In this document: positions 45,501 through 60,500 of the stretch, piece by piece
Layout of the letters: the number at the start of each line of letters is the position of its first letter
How positions within the stretch are numbered: position 1 is the stretch's first letter
Origin: Marsupella aquatica
Lineage: Eukaryota; Marchantiophyta
Direction of reading: 5' to 3'
Assembly (NCBI GenBank): GCA_973895155.1
Contig: OZ316891.1
Span: forward strand, 14,322,001 to 14,386,000
Length of the DNA: 64,000 bases
Position numbers and translations under genes: made by a program
Notes under the pieces: generated by a model
The model's database searches: none
Told to the model about the DNA's origin: nothing
Seen by the model: only the letters and a program-made list of their open reading frames with translations

Positions 45501-48500
45501 TTTTCTTCAGGAGCGCATTGGTATCTTCTGCAGTTTTAAGTAAGATTGGTTGGAGTGCTTCAAGTTCTTCCTTCATGACTGACACTTGCTCCTCAGCTCC
45601 ATACAATTTTTGCAAGCCACCCTGGGAGATGGGAAACCGTGTTGGATCTCCGATAAGAATCAGATCATGCATACCAATCAGGAAAATTCTTTCCCCATGC
45701 ATGACCAAAGTAACGTGAAATGCAGACTTGGGCATCAAACGTAAGTAGGTTTGTGCTTACCGAATATCTGTTCGTCATGGCTGTGATCTCACTTCTCTTC
45801 TGGGTGAGGAGTTGTTTGTAAGTGCCAAGCAGTTCCAAGAATGATGTTGGGGTGATGTAGAAATGTCGTTGTTGCTCCTCAAAGAACTGGTTAGACAGCC
45901 GTTGTGCATCTATGTGGAAGATTTGACACATGTCTACAATATCGTCTCGAATTTTATCTGAGTCCATGTCTATCTGTTACATACGGGAGATGCCAAAAGG
46001 TAAGGTGGCACTTCTACACTTCCAGAGGAAATAAGAAATTTGGAGATATGTGAGTTATATTGTACGATACTTCATAAGTAGTCTCGAGCACGTAAATTTC
46101 ACTGAGCTGAAGCTGGTTTGGCTTTGGACGAAATTTAGTGTGTACATAAAAATGAAATTAGTAGATAATGTTATTTGCTTCTGACTCGACATCTCAGTCT
46201 TCAAGGATAGGTGGTGGTAGTGTTGAACTCACAGTGGCTATGAAGTTGGTTGCAACAGACTTTAATGCTTCGGCTGGCCACTCACTGAACCAGTCGATTG
46301 TACAGCAGTTGACTAGTGACGGAAACATCCGTAACCGGGTTCGAAACGCATCACCAAAGGGGCTCATTGCAATAACCATGTGTAGGTTTTTCCGACATTG
46401 ATCTACAAAATACATATACATTTCCAGGGTGGAGCCATCTCTACCGGCCTTCTTAGCTTGTGGTCTTATGATCTCGTAGATGGCCATTATTTCATCCTTT
46501 GCATACAAATTTGGAACCTACAGAACAGGCACGTGTCTTCCTGTAAGACTATGTGGGATCAATGCTTTCTGGAAAAGGTTTGGCATAGAGTCACCACAGG
46601 TAGAGATGACAATGAAAATACCATTTTTCGCAATGTTGAACATGCAATTTTGAAGAACGTTACCTCTCCAGTGTTCAAGATGTTATTAATATCTTCGAGG
46701 AATCTCTCCATTTTGATTTGCGTATCACTGAACAAAAATACTGTGGGGACATTGTCTGCTCCTGATTTCTTTAATACCAACTGATACATGAGGAACAAAC
46801 ATATGTGATTGTTGTTGTAAATGGCTTTTGAACTGACAATTCTGCAATTGCAAGATAATATATATAGACTCTACGAAACCTGGTGACAAGGGTCTGTTAG
46901 TTTTGATGTTAATGTTTGCCACATATGTTATGGAGTAACCCTCAAACTTAAACACTATGGCTTATCATACATGCTATGTATTAATTGTAGCCCCATGTGA
47001 GGTTCACATCCAAATATTATGCCTTATCAGCATGGCACCCCCCGCTTCCCTGGGTCACCTGGTGTTTGTCCCTGTGGACGTCCATACGTTATGCCTTTAT
47101 CACATATGCTGTGTCACCATGGCACCCTCTGTTTCCCTGGGTCACCCTGCATTTGTCTTTCTGGACAGAAAGACAGACTATTGTTTGTCTAGAGCCCTCA
47201 CGAGCACGGGAATTTGATGATAACAGGGAAGGCGAAAGTAATTGCCGTTCTTTACCTTCAGATCGTCTTCCCACTCTACAGCACCATACATTTTACTGAT
47301 CTGAACCTGAAAGAGGCCAAAGCCAGCCATGTGGGTTGCAAGTTTAGTCAAAGACTGGCGGCCAACTCCACCAAAGCCAACGAGCAAAGCGTTGCCAAAG
47401 GGCTGCCTTATAATTCGAGCGATCCGTAGCACATGTGAGGCAGCATACGAAAAGAGGACTAAAGTCATTGGATTTCGAGTTTGAGAATTATATTCGACCA
47501 ATGCTTCATTCATTGCGTTTAGAAGCTTGTCCTGGTCCGGAATTTCTTCGTACCTGCAACAGACAGGTCGTTCAAAGGTGGGTGGCTTATGATGCAATGT
47601 CATGCACATAGATATACTACGCGTCTACTAGGAGTTGACTTTCGTGTGCATGTGGCTGATTAGTTAAAATTTGATATGTTTGTGAGTTCGATATTTGGTC
47701 ATTACAGCACATGCATTATGCCGTATTTTACCTATTGGAGTGCCACTTAGTTGCAGGAAAGAGCTAGACTGAAGATTCTCTAGTAGCAGGCCATGAACAA
47801 CAGAACTGGTGCAAGGGAAATGGACTAGACCTCCGGGGGAAGGCAGTTTGATCCATGACATCCCCATAAGCAAGAACTTTAAGGGCCTGGTTCATCCTTT
47901 TTACATCTCCCTCAACTCCAAAGACGTAACTACACTTGACTGTGAGTTTCTCTTCAACTTGGGCTTGCATGTACTCCATAAACCATGTTCGGTCTTCATC
48001 ATTCACCAGTCGATCATGGAAAACTCGTAGGGCTTCATGGCACCAAAGCCTGATCAGTGACTTTTTGTCCGCAACAGTATTGACTTGAGCCAACCCTTGA
48101 AAAACCTTAGAAACATCTCTCATGTTGTACGTATAGTGAGATTTGGCTGGCGTGGGCAACAGTTCCCGTTGTATGGCCCTGTATATGTTGATTGTTGCAG
48201 CCACAAGTAGTTTTCCGGTTACGTTTATCTATGTCAGCCCAAAGAATAATTAGAATATTTCTTCGGTCAAATCCGAACTACTACACTGGAGATTCAAATT
48301 GGGAGTTAAGATTCATTGCGATATTTAAAATTTAACTGTACTGTGCAGCTATCTGGACTTGTTAGAGGGATCTCACCTCATGCATCAATTTACACTTTCT
48401 AACCCACCATTCAATGATAGTCTCAAATACAGTTCCCAGACTTGAATCATCGAAGTCAATAATGTACAGTAAGTTGAAATGTCTCAGATAACGAGGGGTA

Positions 48501-51500
48501 ACTTGATTGCGACCTCCACCCGGTGGTCCCATAGCGGCCACAAATTGTATGTCCACTATTGTCCGTACACAATTCTCTTCTCTGTCATACCTACAACGAT
48601 GTGCAAGATTCAATCTGAATACCTGACGAATAATGATAGGCGGTCAGTTTGCATTACTCGAGGTCGAGCTTTGCTGCCATTTGTGATATGGTATTTTTGG
48701 GAGAAAAAAACAAGATACAAATGTTTTGCCTCCACGTTATAAAATATTTCTTTCTGGAACATCCTCTGGTTAATCTCTCTCCTTTCAGATGCTTAGCCAA
48801 CTCCATTCAAAGGAACTGAATGCTTCTCACAATCATGATGAAATCTTACAAATGGAATCATTGAGTTCTTTTATTTCATGCAATTTTCTTACACGATAGT
48901 TTAGCACGTACCAACCACCGTGGTCCATCCACTGCCGCAAAATTTCAATAGGAGGCTGAGCACCGTAGGTTTCAAGGGCCGGCATGTTCAAATCATCTAC
49001 AAAAACAACGCATCTAGAGCCAATAGGAGGTCCATATACTTGCTTCCTCCTCTTGTCAAGCTTGGTGTCAATTATGTCCTGAGCAATTCAAACCCTGTGA
49101 ATGAACTGTCCATATAAATGAAGTTGATCAAACATTTCAACCTGCTAAGTCCCTGGGATTGTAACAGGATGCTCATGTTTCAGAAATTTCAATGCTGTTC
49201 TCCTCAAAAGGAAGTAAGGATTCTCTGGAAAGTCGAAAAAACAAAGTTGACATGTCTCTTCATAAAATTCTGTAAGAAAATTATAGAAGTCAAATGCCCA
49301 GAAAGACTACAGCAGCCGCCGAACAAGGTGTATACTATATAGATAGAACATCTTGGTGTTTCTGCATCCACCTAGCTATCTTCAAAAGCCCAAGCCCAAC
49401 GACCCTCTAATGATTTGAGGGACTCCCTATACCTGAACTTGATTAGCATTCGTCTGGGCAGAAAACGTCATCATAATGTTTCTGTAGACACTCTTATCAA
49501 GGCCCTGAGTGAGCTGATGCTTCACATAAACGGTTTTTCCTGCAAAATGCAATCCACACGTGAAAAATGAGCTTCTGATGGTCCTAACGTACTTAAGCGT
49601 CTTTTGTAAATGCTCGGCTGCCTATTTCATAGACGGATGATTATCAATGACATGTGTCCTTCTCTAGATTAGAGAGTACAGGCAATGGCATTTTGAAGTC
49701 TGGGTTTTCCGTCTAGATCGGCCAAAACTGATATGTTGAAGCACACTTCCATCCTGTCGAAAAACGGAACACAGTAAATCTAGGAAGTCTCACTTCGATG
49801 CATCTTTTAAATGCTTTGGTTATGCGCTGACAGTGTCAAAGAAGCAGCAGTTGTAGTTTCCTAAGCACCACACTGTTTGTTCTAGTCCCTTGTCATTCAC
49901 GACCTATAATGAATTTCACGAGTGTGAAGCCCGAGAGCAATCCCACCGGCAGCATTTCACAACACCGAGCAAACAACTATTGTTAATAGAAGCACATTCT
50001 GAATATGGATAGGAAAATATAGATTTATTTCCAGACATGTGATAAAGGCACGGCGTAACTGACCTGTACCAGTGGGACCACCCAAGAGTACATGTTTCTG
50101 ATGTGTGACGAGAGACACCAATAGAATTGAGTACCGTGCCACGTCAATGGTTGCAACCACAATGTTGTTGAATTGCGTTTCCGGCAGTGGTGGTCGTTTG
50201 TCAGCAACTTCGAGCCAATTCTTCCAACACAATTCCACTTTGTGAAACATGAAATTAAAACAGGAGGAATCCTGTGGTAAAGGAAGTACTATATTCAACT
50301 CAGGTTTCCTTACTGTCATCCCTGCACTTAACTCAATTCCCAAGTCATCCTCTTTATTGAGCAGCTTCAGTAAAACGGAGTTAAATTTCTCCCTTCCGTC
50401 CCCATCAATGGAAGCTCCAATTGACCATATAACTGCCTGAATGAACAAACTTTGTAACCACACCAAAGCGTCTTCTCCCTTGGGAGCAGGTGGGCTTTCA
50501 TACTCAGTTGTTGGGGGTCCACTCATGCTACCCCTCTTCACAATGGGCACGGGAGTTTTAAATTCATCCAGAAAGCTCTCGTACAGGTTCAGGCAGCTCT
50601 TAGCCAAGTTTATGGACGATGTTGGGACTGGTTCCTTACAATGCTTCTTTACTACATCCATACATGGGTCTACCAGCCAGTCTATCAGAGCTTCTACTAC
50701 TGGCATATGTTCCACGAGCGGAGAATATTTTTCTTTCATCATTCTCAACCAAGAAGTTTTTATTGGTTTCCAACCCATTGAACTTGGTTCCACGTACACC
50801 ATTCCACAACGACTCACGGTTGCAGGTGATGCAACAGCCAAATCTTGCACCTCAAAAATTAGATTCATGGGAGCAGACATTTGAATGATTTCACCACTCA
50901 TGAGGCAGAGCTTCTTGTTATCATCCAGTACAGTATTCATGTTCTCGATCCAAATCTGACGAAGATGTTGGTCGATTAGTACTTTGCTCTGGGTCAATCC
51001 CCAACTGAGTCTAAGAACTAGAATGCACATACAAAAAAAAGTTCGGTGCCTAGACCTTGAATCACCCCTAAAGTACTTCCTGAGAGATTGCTTCTTTCCC
51101 CTATCAACCCTCTACCACGAAAGATGGCCGGGGTCACATCTTCAGTGTCCACAGCAATCAAAAACTTACCTGTGCTTTGTACAAAGAACTGCACCAGGAC
51201 AAGTAGCTATTAGTTTCTACCCGGCAAGGATGGAAGGCAGGCAAAGTTCTTATTTACCGCATCAACTGGACCATCGAAAATCAGCCACTTCCGGTCAGGG
51301 GTGTCATCAACTGCTGCGACTCGAAACTGCTTGGCAAGAACACCATCCGTCCACTCATGTGAAACAGGATCGAACTGCCCATAAAGTTGCCCTATGTAGA
51401 TTGACTTAGGATTGATGATAAAGCATTTTGTTTCTTGTTCATTTTCATTTGCAGCTTTCATATCTGTGAGTGCAGCTGCTAGAACCCTGTAGCACTCCGT

Positions 51501-54500
51501 CTTGGCCCCATAGGAGTAACCGACCAGCATTAGGCCATGCCTCACCAGAATCATCTCATATAGTTGGTATATCTGCAACCCGGTATCAGCAAATGTAAGA
51601 GATAGATGCTCCTACTTTAATTGCCTAATATTGTACCTGGTCCAAAAAGTGCGCCAGGAGTTCGATCTTATTCCCGGCTTACGAAATTCTTTCTTTCATG
51701 GTACAACGTGAGTATTTAATCGCTTTCAATATGATCTCACAACTTTGCTACCAAAACTCATTGCTCATCATAGTTCTGGGAGTTGTCGAGATTTAGGCTC
51801 ATAATCTCAGTATCAATGGAGCCACCAGTAGAGAGCCTCACCTTTTCCAAGAAGACAGCAGTTGGTTGAAGATTCATCTTCTCACAATTGGCAAGTACAT
51901 GCTTCTCCATTATGGCGTAATCTGGAGGTGGAAGTTTCACTCCCGGAAATAGATCCATTAGTATTCCTTCAAAGAGGGGTATGTCATGAGCTAGAAACTT
52001 TGGTAAATTTACGTCTTTAAGAGACTTGAGCATCAATACATCTTCCTTCTCATTGGGGTATTTCTGTTTAACAGCACCAGCCGCTCGGAGAACTGAGATT
52101 ACAGCTCGCATACCATAGTCATAGTGATTCTGACTGGACAGCTGCTCACTGCATCACAAACATTAATGGCACAGTGATGAAAAAGGCCTGGAATTTCTTT
52201 TGGCTCAACTAGCAGAAAAATCACCTCCTTAATGATTAAACATTGGTCAGTCATGACCGATCCATTGGCAATGTACCTGCAAAGTCGATAGGTAGCCACA
52301 AGTTTCCGGGCAAGCTCTCTGGCTATCAGGTAACCAAATGAATAGAGTGTAATCTCAGAAATCAATGCGTAATCTGGCACCATCATAGCAACACTGCGGA
52401 AAAGTGCTTTGAGATTATCTGGAAGCTCCGAACGCCCAGCATATCCAGGATTCATTGTGATAAATACACTACATGTAGGCTTTAGGACAATTTTTGTGCC
52501 CTCAAACTCAAAACTCTTCAAGTGTGCTGCTTTGGCTCGTTGTATGGTCAAAATCTGCTGGGCAATAACACTCAGCACCTGTAACACGCATCCTGAAGTG
52601 ATCTTTAGATTGACGGATCAATCAGTTTGGGATAGGGTTGATGTACCAGATGAACGAAGCAATAAACAAATGTTGCGTCCATGGGATCGAATGAAAGATG
52701 ACTTCCAAGAGGAGACAGTGACCGTTCCAACAAAGTTGGCAGCAAAAACAGGAGATGAACTTGTGGGAACATCAAGACAGCTGGTCTCAACTACCGTTTG
52801 ATGAACTGACTTTACAAATTATTAACAGAAACTTATAGAGTTCCTTACTTCGGTCTACCTGTAGCCTTCCAGTGAGAACTACAATCAAAGAGGTAGTGGT
52901 TCATGTCCTTAAAGAGCTGCATCTGACAGGGATGAAAAGGCGTAACTTTGCCTTAAAAGGGAAAGAAGGTTTTCTTCTTTTTTGCTTAACTGGACTTTAG
53001 AACTACATGTTGGCTTCTCAATCACAAGTTGATGCTCTCTTTGAAACGGCCTATTTGGGTCTCCATGGCCCTTTATTATTCTGCAGGTATAACAGCTTTG
53101 ACATGTCTGCTAGTAGAAATGAATTCATTTAGAGAAACTTCCATTATTTCTGATTGTCCTCACATCAGGCTGAATTCATCCAGACGATGCTTCTAAGAAC
53201 TTTAAGTACGAAAGAATTGATGTGCTTCAGACTCAAGTGAGGCACCTCTCAAAGTACCCTCACATTTCAGAAATACATACCTCAAGATCAATTCGATTGA
53301 ATTCATCAAAGCAAGACCACGCGCCAGAACTAGCTAATCCTTTGAAAAATTTTCCCATTGCCAAGTAATCCAGCCCATCGGAACAATTGAAGACCACACA
53401 CTGCATTGCAATTGCTTTAGCAAGATCCTTGGTTGTTTCTGTCTTTCCAGTCCCTGCATGCTCCAACAGGAAACATTCCAATCATGGTTGCGCGGGCAGA
53501 ACGTGCAAATGGAGCTACATATGACGGCGTGGTTCCTAGAAGAACAAAATGATTGTAAATCGCCTTCTGAAGCTACTTCTGAAGTAAATCTAAAAACTAA
53601 TTCTCAAAGTCAGCGATCTAGTTCACCGACAAAAACAATAAGTTAAAGGTTTGGGATTTTGATTGTAAATCTGGAGTGTTCTCTGTACTTTTTCTTGGAT
53701 CCGTCCTGAACCTGCGTAACTCAGGTATATGGCAATATTTAGCAGAACTCAACCATCCTTCTGGACCCTAACAATAGGTTTCTTGGTACCTGCTGGTCCT
53801 TCAGGTGCCCCTCCAAGGTTGAGATGAAGTGCTCCCATCAGTGTTCGATAGCACCGATCTGTTAAGGGTGTAATGACGAGTCGAGAACTATTTCCCAAGT
53901 ATTCATAGAAGTAAGCAATTGCAGCATTAATCATCCGTACCATCACCACATCCTCTTCATAACCGTACCTGAAGAGCACAATTATGAATTAAGATATACC
54001 AACGGTAAGGTAGCAGTGTAGCCTGGCTTTACGTCTTTTAACTCCGCAAACTCTCATAAACTATCCCATCCAATCCTACTGGCAGACCATAAAGATTTCA
54101 ATAAATTTACACAAATATACCATTCACTCGATAGCAATTTATGCAGCCTAACTTGAGAAGGCCACGGGAATTTCTCTCTCTCTTCCAACGTAAGGACTTA
54201 CTTCTCACTGGTTACAAGGCCTTATGTGGCAATACCTGAGCTGACAAATCCAATCAAAATCAGTCTCGTCAGATAAGTTGGCATCTGCTAACTCTTTCAC
54301 CACGTCACGAGCATGCACATCAATGACAATAAGTGCACAGATGGTCTTCCTTTCAAGACTTGTCAGCTTTCCACGCACCTGTAGAACTCCAGTGTGAGTT
54401 TTGTGGCTGCCATTTGCTGCCTTCAAAGAATTTGACTAAATAGAAACCCATTTTATCAGTGAAAAGAGAAACTGCCATGATCTTAGGAGCTCACCTTGCC

Positions 54501-57500
54501 AACAATGGCTGTTAGTTGAGCATTGAGCTTCTGCTCATATTTTGTGAGAGTTCCCTTGCGAATGCTCTCAGTGACTTCTTGGGTCCAGTACATTTGCGAG
54601 CAACAAAGAACTATCTGACCAGGCCAGTCGATCACCCATTGGATTCTATCTGATACAGGATAAGCTTCATATGCTCTCCTGCAAACGTCTTGGAGACTTG
54701 TTCTCATTGCATCCTCCACCTGATTTTCCAGGTCATATAACTCATCAGTTCCTTGACAAATTTGGATGGATATAGCGCCCAAAACCATAAGAAATTGATT
54801 CAAACTACAAATGAAACCATTTGGTGGAAAAAGCTGTCCCTATAAGCTGTAAGATCTTTCTCCTCGAAATCATATCAAGAGGAACTCAAGGCTGCGGATC
54901 TGGTATTCTATGTGCATTTTTGGCCAAATAGTGGTCTATTTTCATATTAGTGTACCCCTCACAAATGAGAATTCCACACATCTGAAGTTTCTTCATGCGT
55001 CGAATACAATTGTAAGCAGTCCAGGTCATTTAGGAACCTGGGAAACTGATAATGGCTCCGTGACTATCAAAACAGTCCTCTCGAACATCTCAACCTGCAT
55101 CTAAGAGAGATACAAATCTTACTTTCATCTTTGTCTATTGGTGCTTTACTGCACGACGTCCCTATATACAGATCTCAGTTTGACATGCAAGGGTCATACC
55201 TCAATAAGCCACTTCTCAACAGCACCCTGTGCTGTCTTAGGATTGAAGTGGATTATGAAATCCACCCTCTCTCCTTCTTCGCTTAGCATTGCAACAATAT
55301 CCAGATTAGGTTCAAATACAAGTCGATGAATACCTTCAAAAATCTTTCTACAAAATGGCTGCACTCTAAGAGGATCTTTTGTCTCAGCTAGAATCTCCAA
55401 GAGTTCATCGTTCGACAGAAAGTAAAACCTGCACATCATAAGAGGAAGAAGTGAGGTTTCCAAATTGCCAAAAGTGGATTGAGATGGAACAAGACTTGCA
55501 CAAGCGCTTCTGGGTGTTGCCCTTGCAGATTTGAATGAGTGGAGCTAGTCCATTGCTTCCCTCCTTGACCAAAAAACATTGAAATGCAGTTGAATCCTGG
55601 AGATATCCACAATTAACAGGGGACTATGCACAAAGAACCTTGGGAATGCCAGACGCTTAGTTTCCAGGTAGTCGTTGAGCCCTTTATTCACATTGTCTAG
55701 CAGCTTGTTGTTCTCTTGGAAGGTCTTGAGCAATTCTTCATCGGCTCCTACAATCAACACTTCTGGATTTTTTATCAGCTTCTCCATGATTTTTCGCCAG
55801 GATGCGTCCACTGCTTTGAAACGTCGTCCTTCCACTGGCATCTGCTGCATAATATCTTCTGATGTGAAGATCGGTTCTAGGTACATCCATGCCTGCTGGC
55901 ACTTCAGCCACTCATCCAGACACTGCAAAATTCCCACAAGTCAATTCAAATCAAACTAAACTAAACTAAACTAAACTAAACTAAACTAAACTAAACTAAA
56001 CTAAACTAAACTAAACTAAACCCTATGCAATAGGATTTTGTCGGTTAGTGTCCTGCAAGGGCAACATGTTCACTATGAAGAACTGGCCTGCGCCCAAAGA
56101 ATATATGATTTGGGCATGACGTCTGCATATTTCTGGAGTCTGCATGTAGACAACGTTGAAACTTTTCTCTACTGCAGATAGAATGAACACTTGGGAACGA
56201 GTAAAGAACATTTTTGGGCAGGTCGTTGAATTGAAATGCGTCATCGTCCAAAGGCTTCGATTGATACTCTATGCATACCTCTTGAACCAAGTTCAGTTTG
56301 GCAAGCCATAGTTTGACACGATCCTCAAAAGGACCGATGTATGGTGAAGTCTGCATTGATTGAGTTTTGACAAGATGCTCCTCAAGCATCATCTGTAGGT
56401 CATCAACTCCACGTAGAATGTGTGTACCTGTCGCACGCCAAGCAGCATACTCAAACTTAACTCCTGTCCAGGCCCCCTGCATTCTATCCAAGTTTTGCTC
56501 CACTCCGTATTCCTTCGTTGAAAACTCACTGATCTGATAAGTTGTCCAAGACAATCTTAAATCAGCATTCCAGAGGAAGAACAGAAACAGAATGGAAAGA
56601 AGACTGAACTCTGAAATTTGGAATGCTGGGCGGCTTCATTTCACGGCTCTGATAAAAGCGCAAAGGAGATGCAAATCACGTACTTCACTGAGGATGGGCA
56701 TATGCTTGTGAAGCTCCAGGGCCCGAGCAGCATTGACTGTAAAGGTTGGTGAAGACTTCACTTCAATTCCCAACCTTTCAGTCAACATCTTGTAGTGACG
56801 ATCTCTCATACCTGGGTTGCGAAGGGCACATATCATGGGCACGTTCTCCTGAATCATTGAGGTAAAGATTTTACATAGTAACAGCTCTGTTGAAGAGGAC
56901 TTTTTTGAAATGCCAGTGTCCTTGGACTTTTTGGATCACAGCTGAGGGCCCCAGAAGTGAGCGATGTGTAATGCGAACAAAGAGCAAAGATGGAGCACAA
57001 TTTCAATTCAAAAAGAGTGAAAAATGAACATCAACCGTCATCTCGACTTTCAAAGCGAATGTCAGCTTTCTGTACTGACCAACACTTCAATCATTCACAG
57101 TGACTACGAAATGAGTTCATTTAACTTGGAGGCACCCTAGTGACTACTCCCAAGGAGACTCTGCACAAACTGATGTAAGTATTTTGCAAACCAGACCTGA
57201 AATTCCTCGATTCGTTTCTTCAGCTGTTCAGCAACTATCTTTGCTTCGAGAGTAAGAAGCTTGGCACATTTTGCTGAGTTTTTGTACCATGTCTCGACAT
57301 TGTTCTGTACTTCTTCAGCATTCAAATCAGACAAGGGGCCATCCAACCACGTCGGAAGGACTTTCAGAAAATCCCACGCAGTATGCCATAAAACAATGTA
57401 GTTCTCAAATTCGGTGTGAAGAGCAGTCAGTTCCGGGAATTCTGTAATCATCAGGTCGAATATCTGCATGATTAAGCACCAGAGAAACCCACTGGAATTT

Positions 57501-60500
57501 GGTACTGAGGCCAGGTATGAAATTATCAATTGAGCGAATAATTGAGCAATTGGCTATGTTAGGGAAGTGCATGTAATACAGGATAACAAAATATACAAGA
57601 ATTTAATTGGGAAAGCAAATGACCGCTTCACGGCTGTTGTATAGCTCTTGATTATCAAAACATTTCTTGAGCTTTTCTTCAAGCTCGCCCAGGAAAAAAC
57701 TTCGTTCTTCCACCAAAGTTATATCACCAAGCTTCATAAAATCATGACATTCAAACGCCAAAGCCTTGATGTCCTCTTTCAGTTGTTTAGTGTTCCGCAT
57801 GAGATCATTAATAAACAGCACCTTCACAGTCGTAAAACAGGGCAGAGAGTAAAGCTCACTGTTGAGCACCTTCGCATTCATTAAGAGCAAGGGGGTTACA
57901 GATCACTGTTGAACTTCGGCATAGTGCATGCAGAGTTTCTTAATGTGATTATCTCGACCCAAGTTTGTTGGAAGTTGGATGCATGTGTTTCAAGAGGCAC
58001 TAACAGCAATGGGTGATACAAAAAGTTTCATGAGCCAGGAAACGACGGAGATATTGAGTATTCCTTACAGATAGATAAAGCGAGAAGATTAAACACAGGT
58101 TGTTCAAAAAAACCTTGAAATTTTTCCTTTCACATTTATCATCAAAATCCTCTCCGCTTGTTTCAAGTGTTCAAAATTTCCTCATAATTCCAGTTTTGCC
58201 CCGAAAAAGAAGTTTCCAACAACTTTCCAGGACATGATGCACCAAGCGGGAAAGCAAGGAATTTCTTTAAAAAGGAATTTTTTTTCACTACCCGTTGCTG
58301 GGCAAGCCGTGTTTCGGTAGCGTGAAGAGCGGCAGTAACTCTCTGAGGCCAACCTACGGTTATCCAATAGTACTGGCTGTGATCATCTGGAACATGGAAT
58401 GACTTTCGCTGAAGCATGTTCCATACCTGGCATCAGACATACTCAAATTTGACTGCATGATTTTCTAGAATGGAATTTCAGATTAGCTACAGGTGATGAA
58501 CACCAACCTTAATCTCGATTAAGAAAAACTTGGAAAGACCTTACTTCCATTAGCCTGACAATATCTATCAGAGAATTTTATCTATTTAATATACGTGGCC
58601 ATGTCGGTAGTGAAATTAAAGTGAAGACTTCCCTGAAGAAATATGTTTTGGTCTCTAGTAACATACATGAAATCATAATACACAACTTTTGGTCTCCAAT
58701 ACGTATTCTTCTCTGAGAAAAAGTATAATTTTACTTCCACACTGCGGATAAAGATCGAGCGCAACATCAGTTCTTGCTGGGAAAAGGGAATTTTTGCAAA
58801 GACGGTTGGTGCCGCTGCATCAAGGCCTATATAGCTGCGATGGCTAGAGCCTGCCAAATCAAGATGAACTGGAAACGAGAGCGCAAACCTTCTTGGTCTC
58901 GTCAACCTCTAGACGGAGCTTGTAAAGGGGATCCTTGCTCTCAGCCACATATTCACGTAATTTAGCAAGCTGCTCGGGATTATCTAATGGACTGCAATGA
59001 AAATAAATCAGCATCGTGAGAGACCATCGTCTGCAGTGCCAACCACACAGATCTCATACCCAAAGCATGTGGAGGAATGCAAACGCACCTAGACATCCCG
59101 TGCTGCTCGGCTCTAATGCCGGACCTTTGTACACACATAAACTCTCACATTAAAAATAAGATCAGTTCAATAGATTCACTTCGTTAGGACTCAGGACCGG
59201 AAGGGAGTAGAGAAGAGGGAAGTCAAGGGAAAGAACTGAGAGGAGCTGATGGGATGGGATGGAATTTGCAAGTTAAATAGCCAGGACAACTTCAGTTTCA
59301 CTGGAAAGTTTCTACTTAGACAAAGGAAGACTGATAACGAAATGATTCAGGGAGGTTCACGATCGAGAAAGTCAGAAAAGAAAATAATATCGACTACTCT
59401 TGCTGGAGGCTATCATTTATCGTGATTCGTGTTCCGCCCTGATCTGACAATTACTTCTATTGTTGCGATTATCAGACAAATTTCCAAGGTGCATTAATAT
59501 CTCTTACTGCTTACTATCTTAACCTTCACCAATCTTTCAGGAGCTGCGATCAGATACCCTAGCAGGATCTTCTCAATTTCTTGATATTGTTTTCTGGTCT
59601 CTTCATCCTTCAGTGTTGTTGCCTCCATAATCTGAGTGAGGAGAAGGTCAGCAACACCCTTTGCCTTGGCCCAAAGGTCATTGCATATTGTTTCGCAGTT
59701 AACCACGAACAACTCAAAATAACACTCCCGTTCTGAATTTTTCAAAGCTGCATCAGCGACCTGCTTGTGAGGATGTACATTAGTGACAGTCAATGATGGA
59801 CTTTGCGACGACTGCTAAACATTTGTTTATAGCCCTGAAATTGACCATTATATTCGCGTCTGTAAAACAAAAATCATAGCCCTAAAAATGCTCAGCATTT
59901 TCACAAAAGAATTTGCAACTGCACGGTGATAGCTAAGACCTCTGAGCGAAGCCAGGCAATTTCTATTTAAGTGGTTGTAAAGGTGCAACTCTTATTAGTG
60001 AACATCAGCCTAAACTGGATACCCGTTATCTGAGTCGTTCAGGAATCAGATCTTCCAGTAAAAGTTTTGGGTCTTTCAGCAGAATGCATGCAAGAGTTTA
60101 AGAAACTAGAACGGCGGTCATCGTGGCCAATGATCTGGCGATGTAATAACTTCAAACTCTCAAGACTGATTGAAGTGGCTCGAACGATCCTCAACAATAT
60201 CTACAGCAATAAGCGAACAACTGGACCCAGAAACCACGTCGTCTCCTTCGGACACTCAAGATCATTCTACGACTAAGCTGATGTCCTCCTTTTAGTCAAA
60301 ATCACCCAAACGTTAGTTTAGCTATCTTTAACAATGAACTGTGGGACCTTTCACTCCAAGTATGATAAATTGAGGTGCATTGAAGCGAAAGCACAGTGTT
60401 CATGTCATCAGTTTAATTGTGGTAGGAAAGTGAACATGGGGTGTGAGGCCATTGAGGACTCCAATGAACATATCTGATTGCTGACAAAATGCGTACACCT

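Noticed and set aside
46957-47299. Plus-strand ORFs in the dynein gene
   Set aside because: Lie in an intron and antisense to exon 47256-47553; internal duplication of an intron phrase explains the length.
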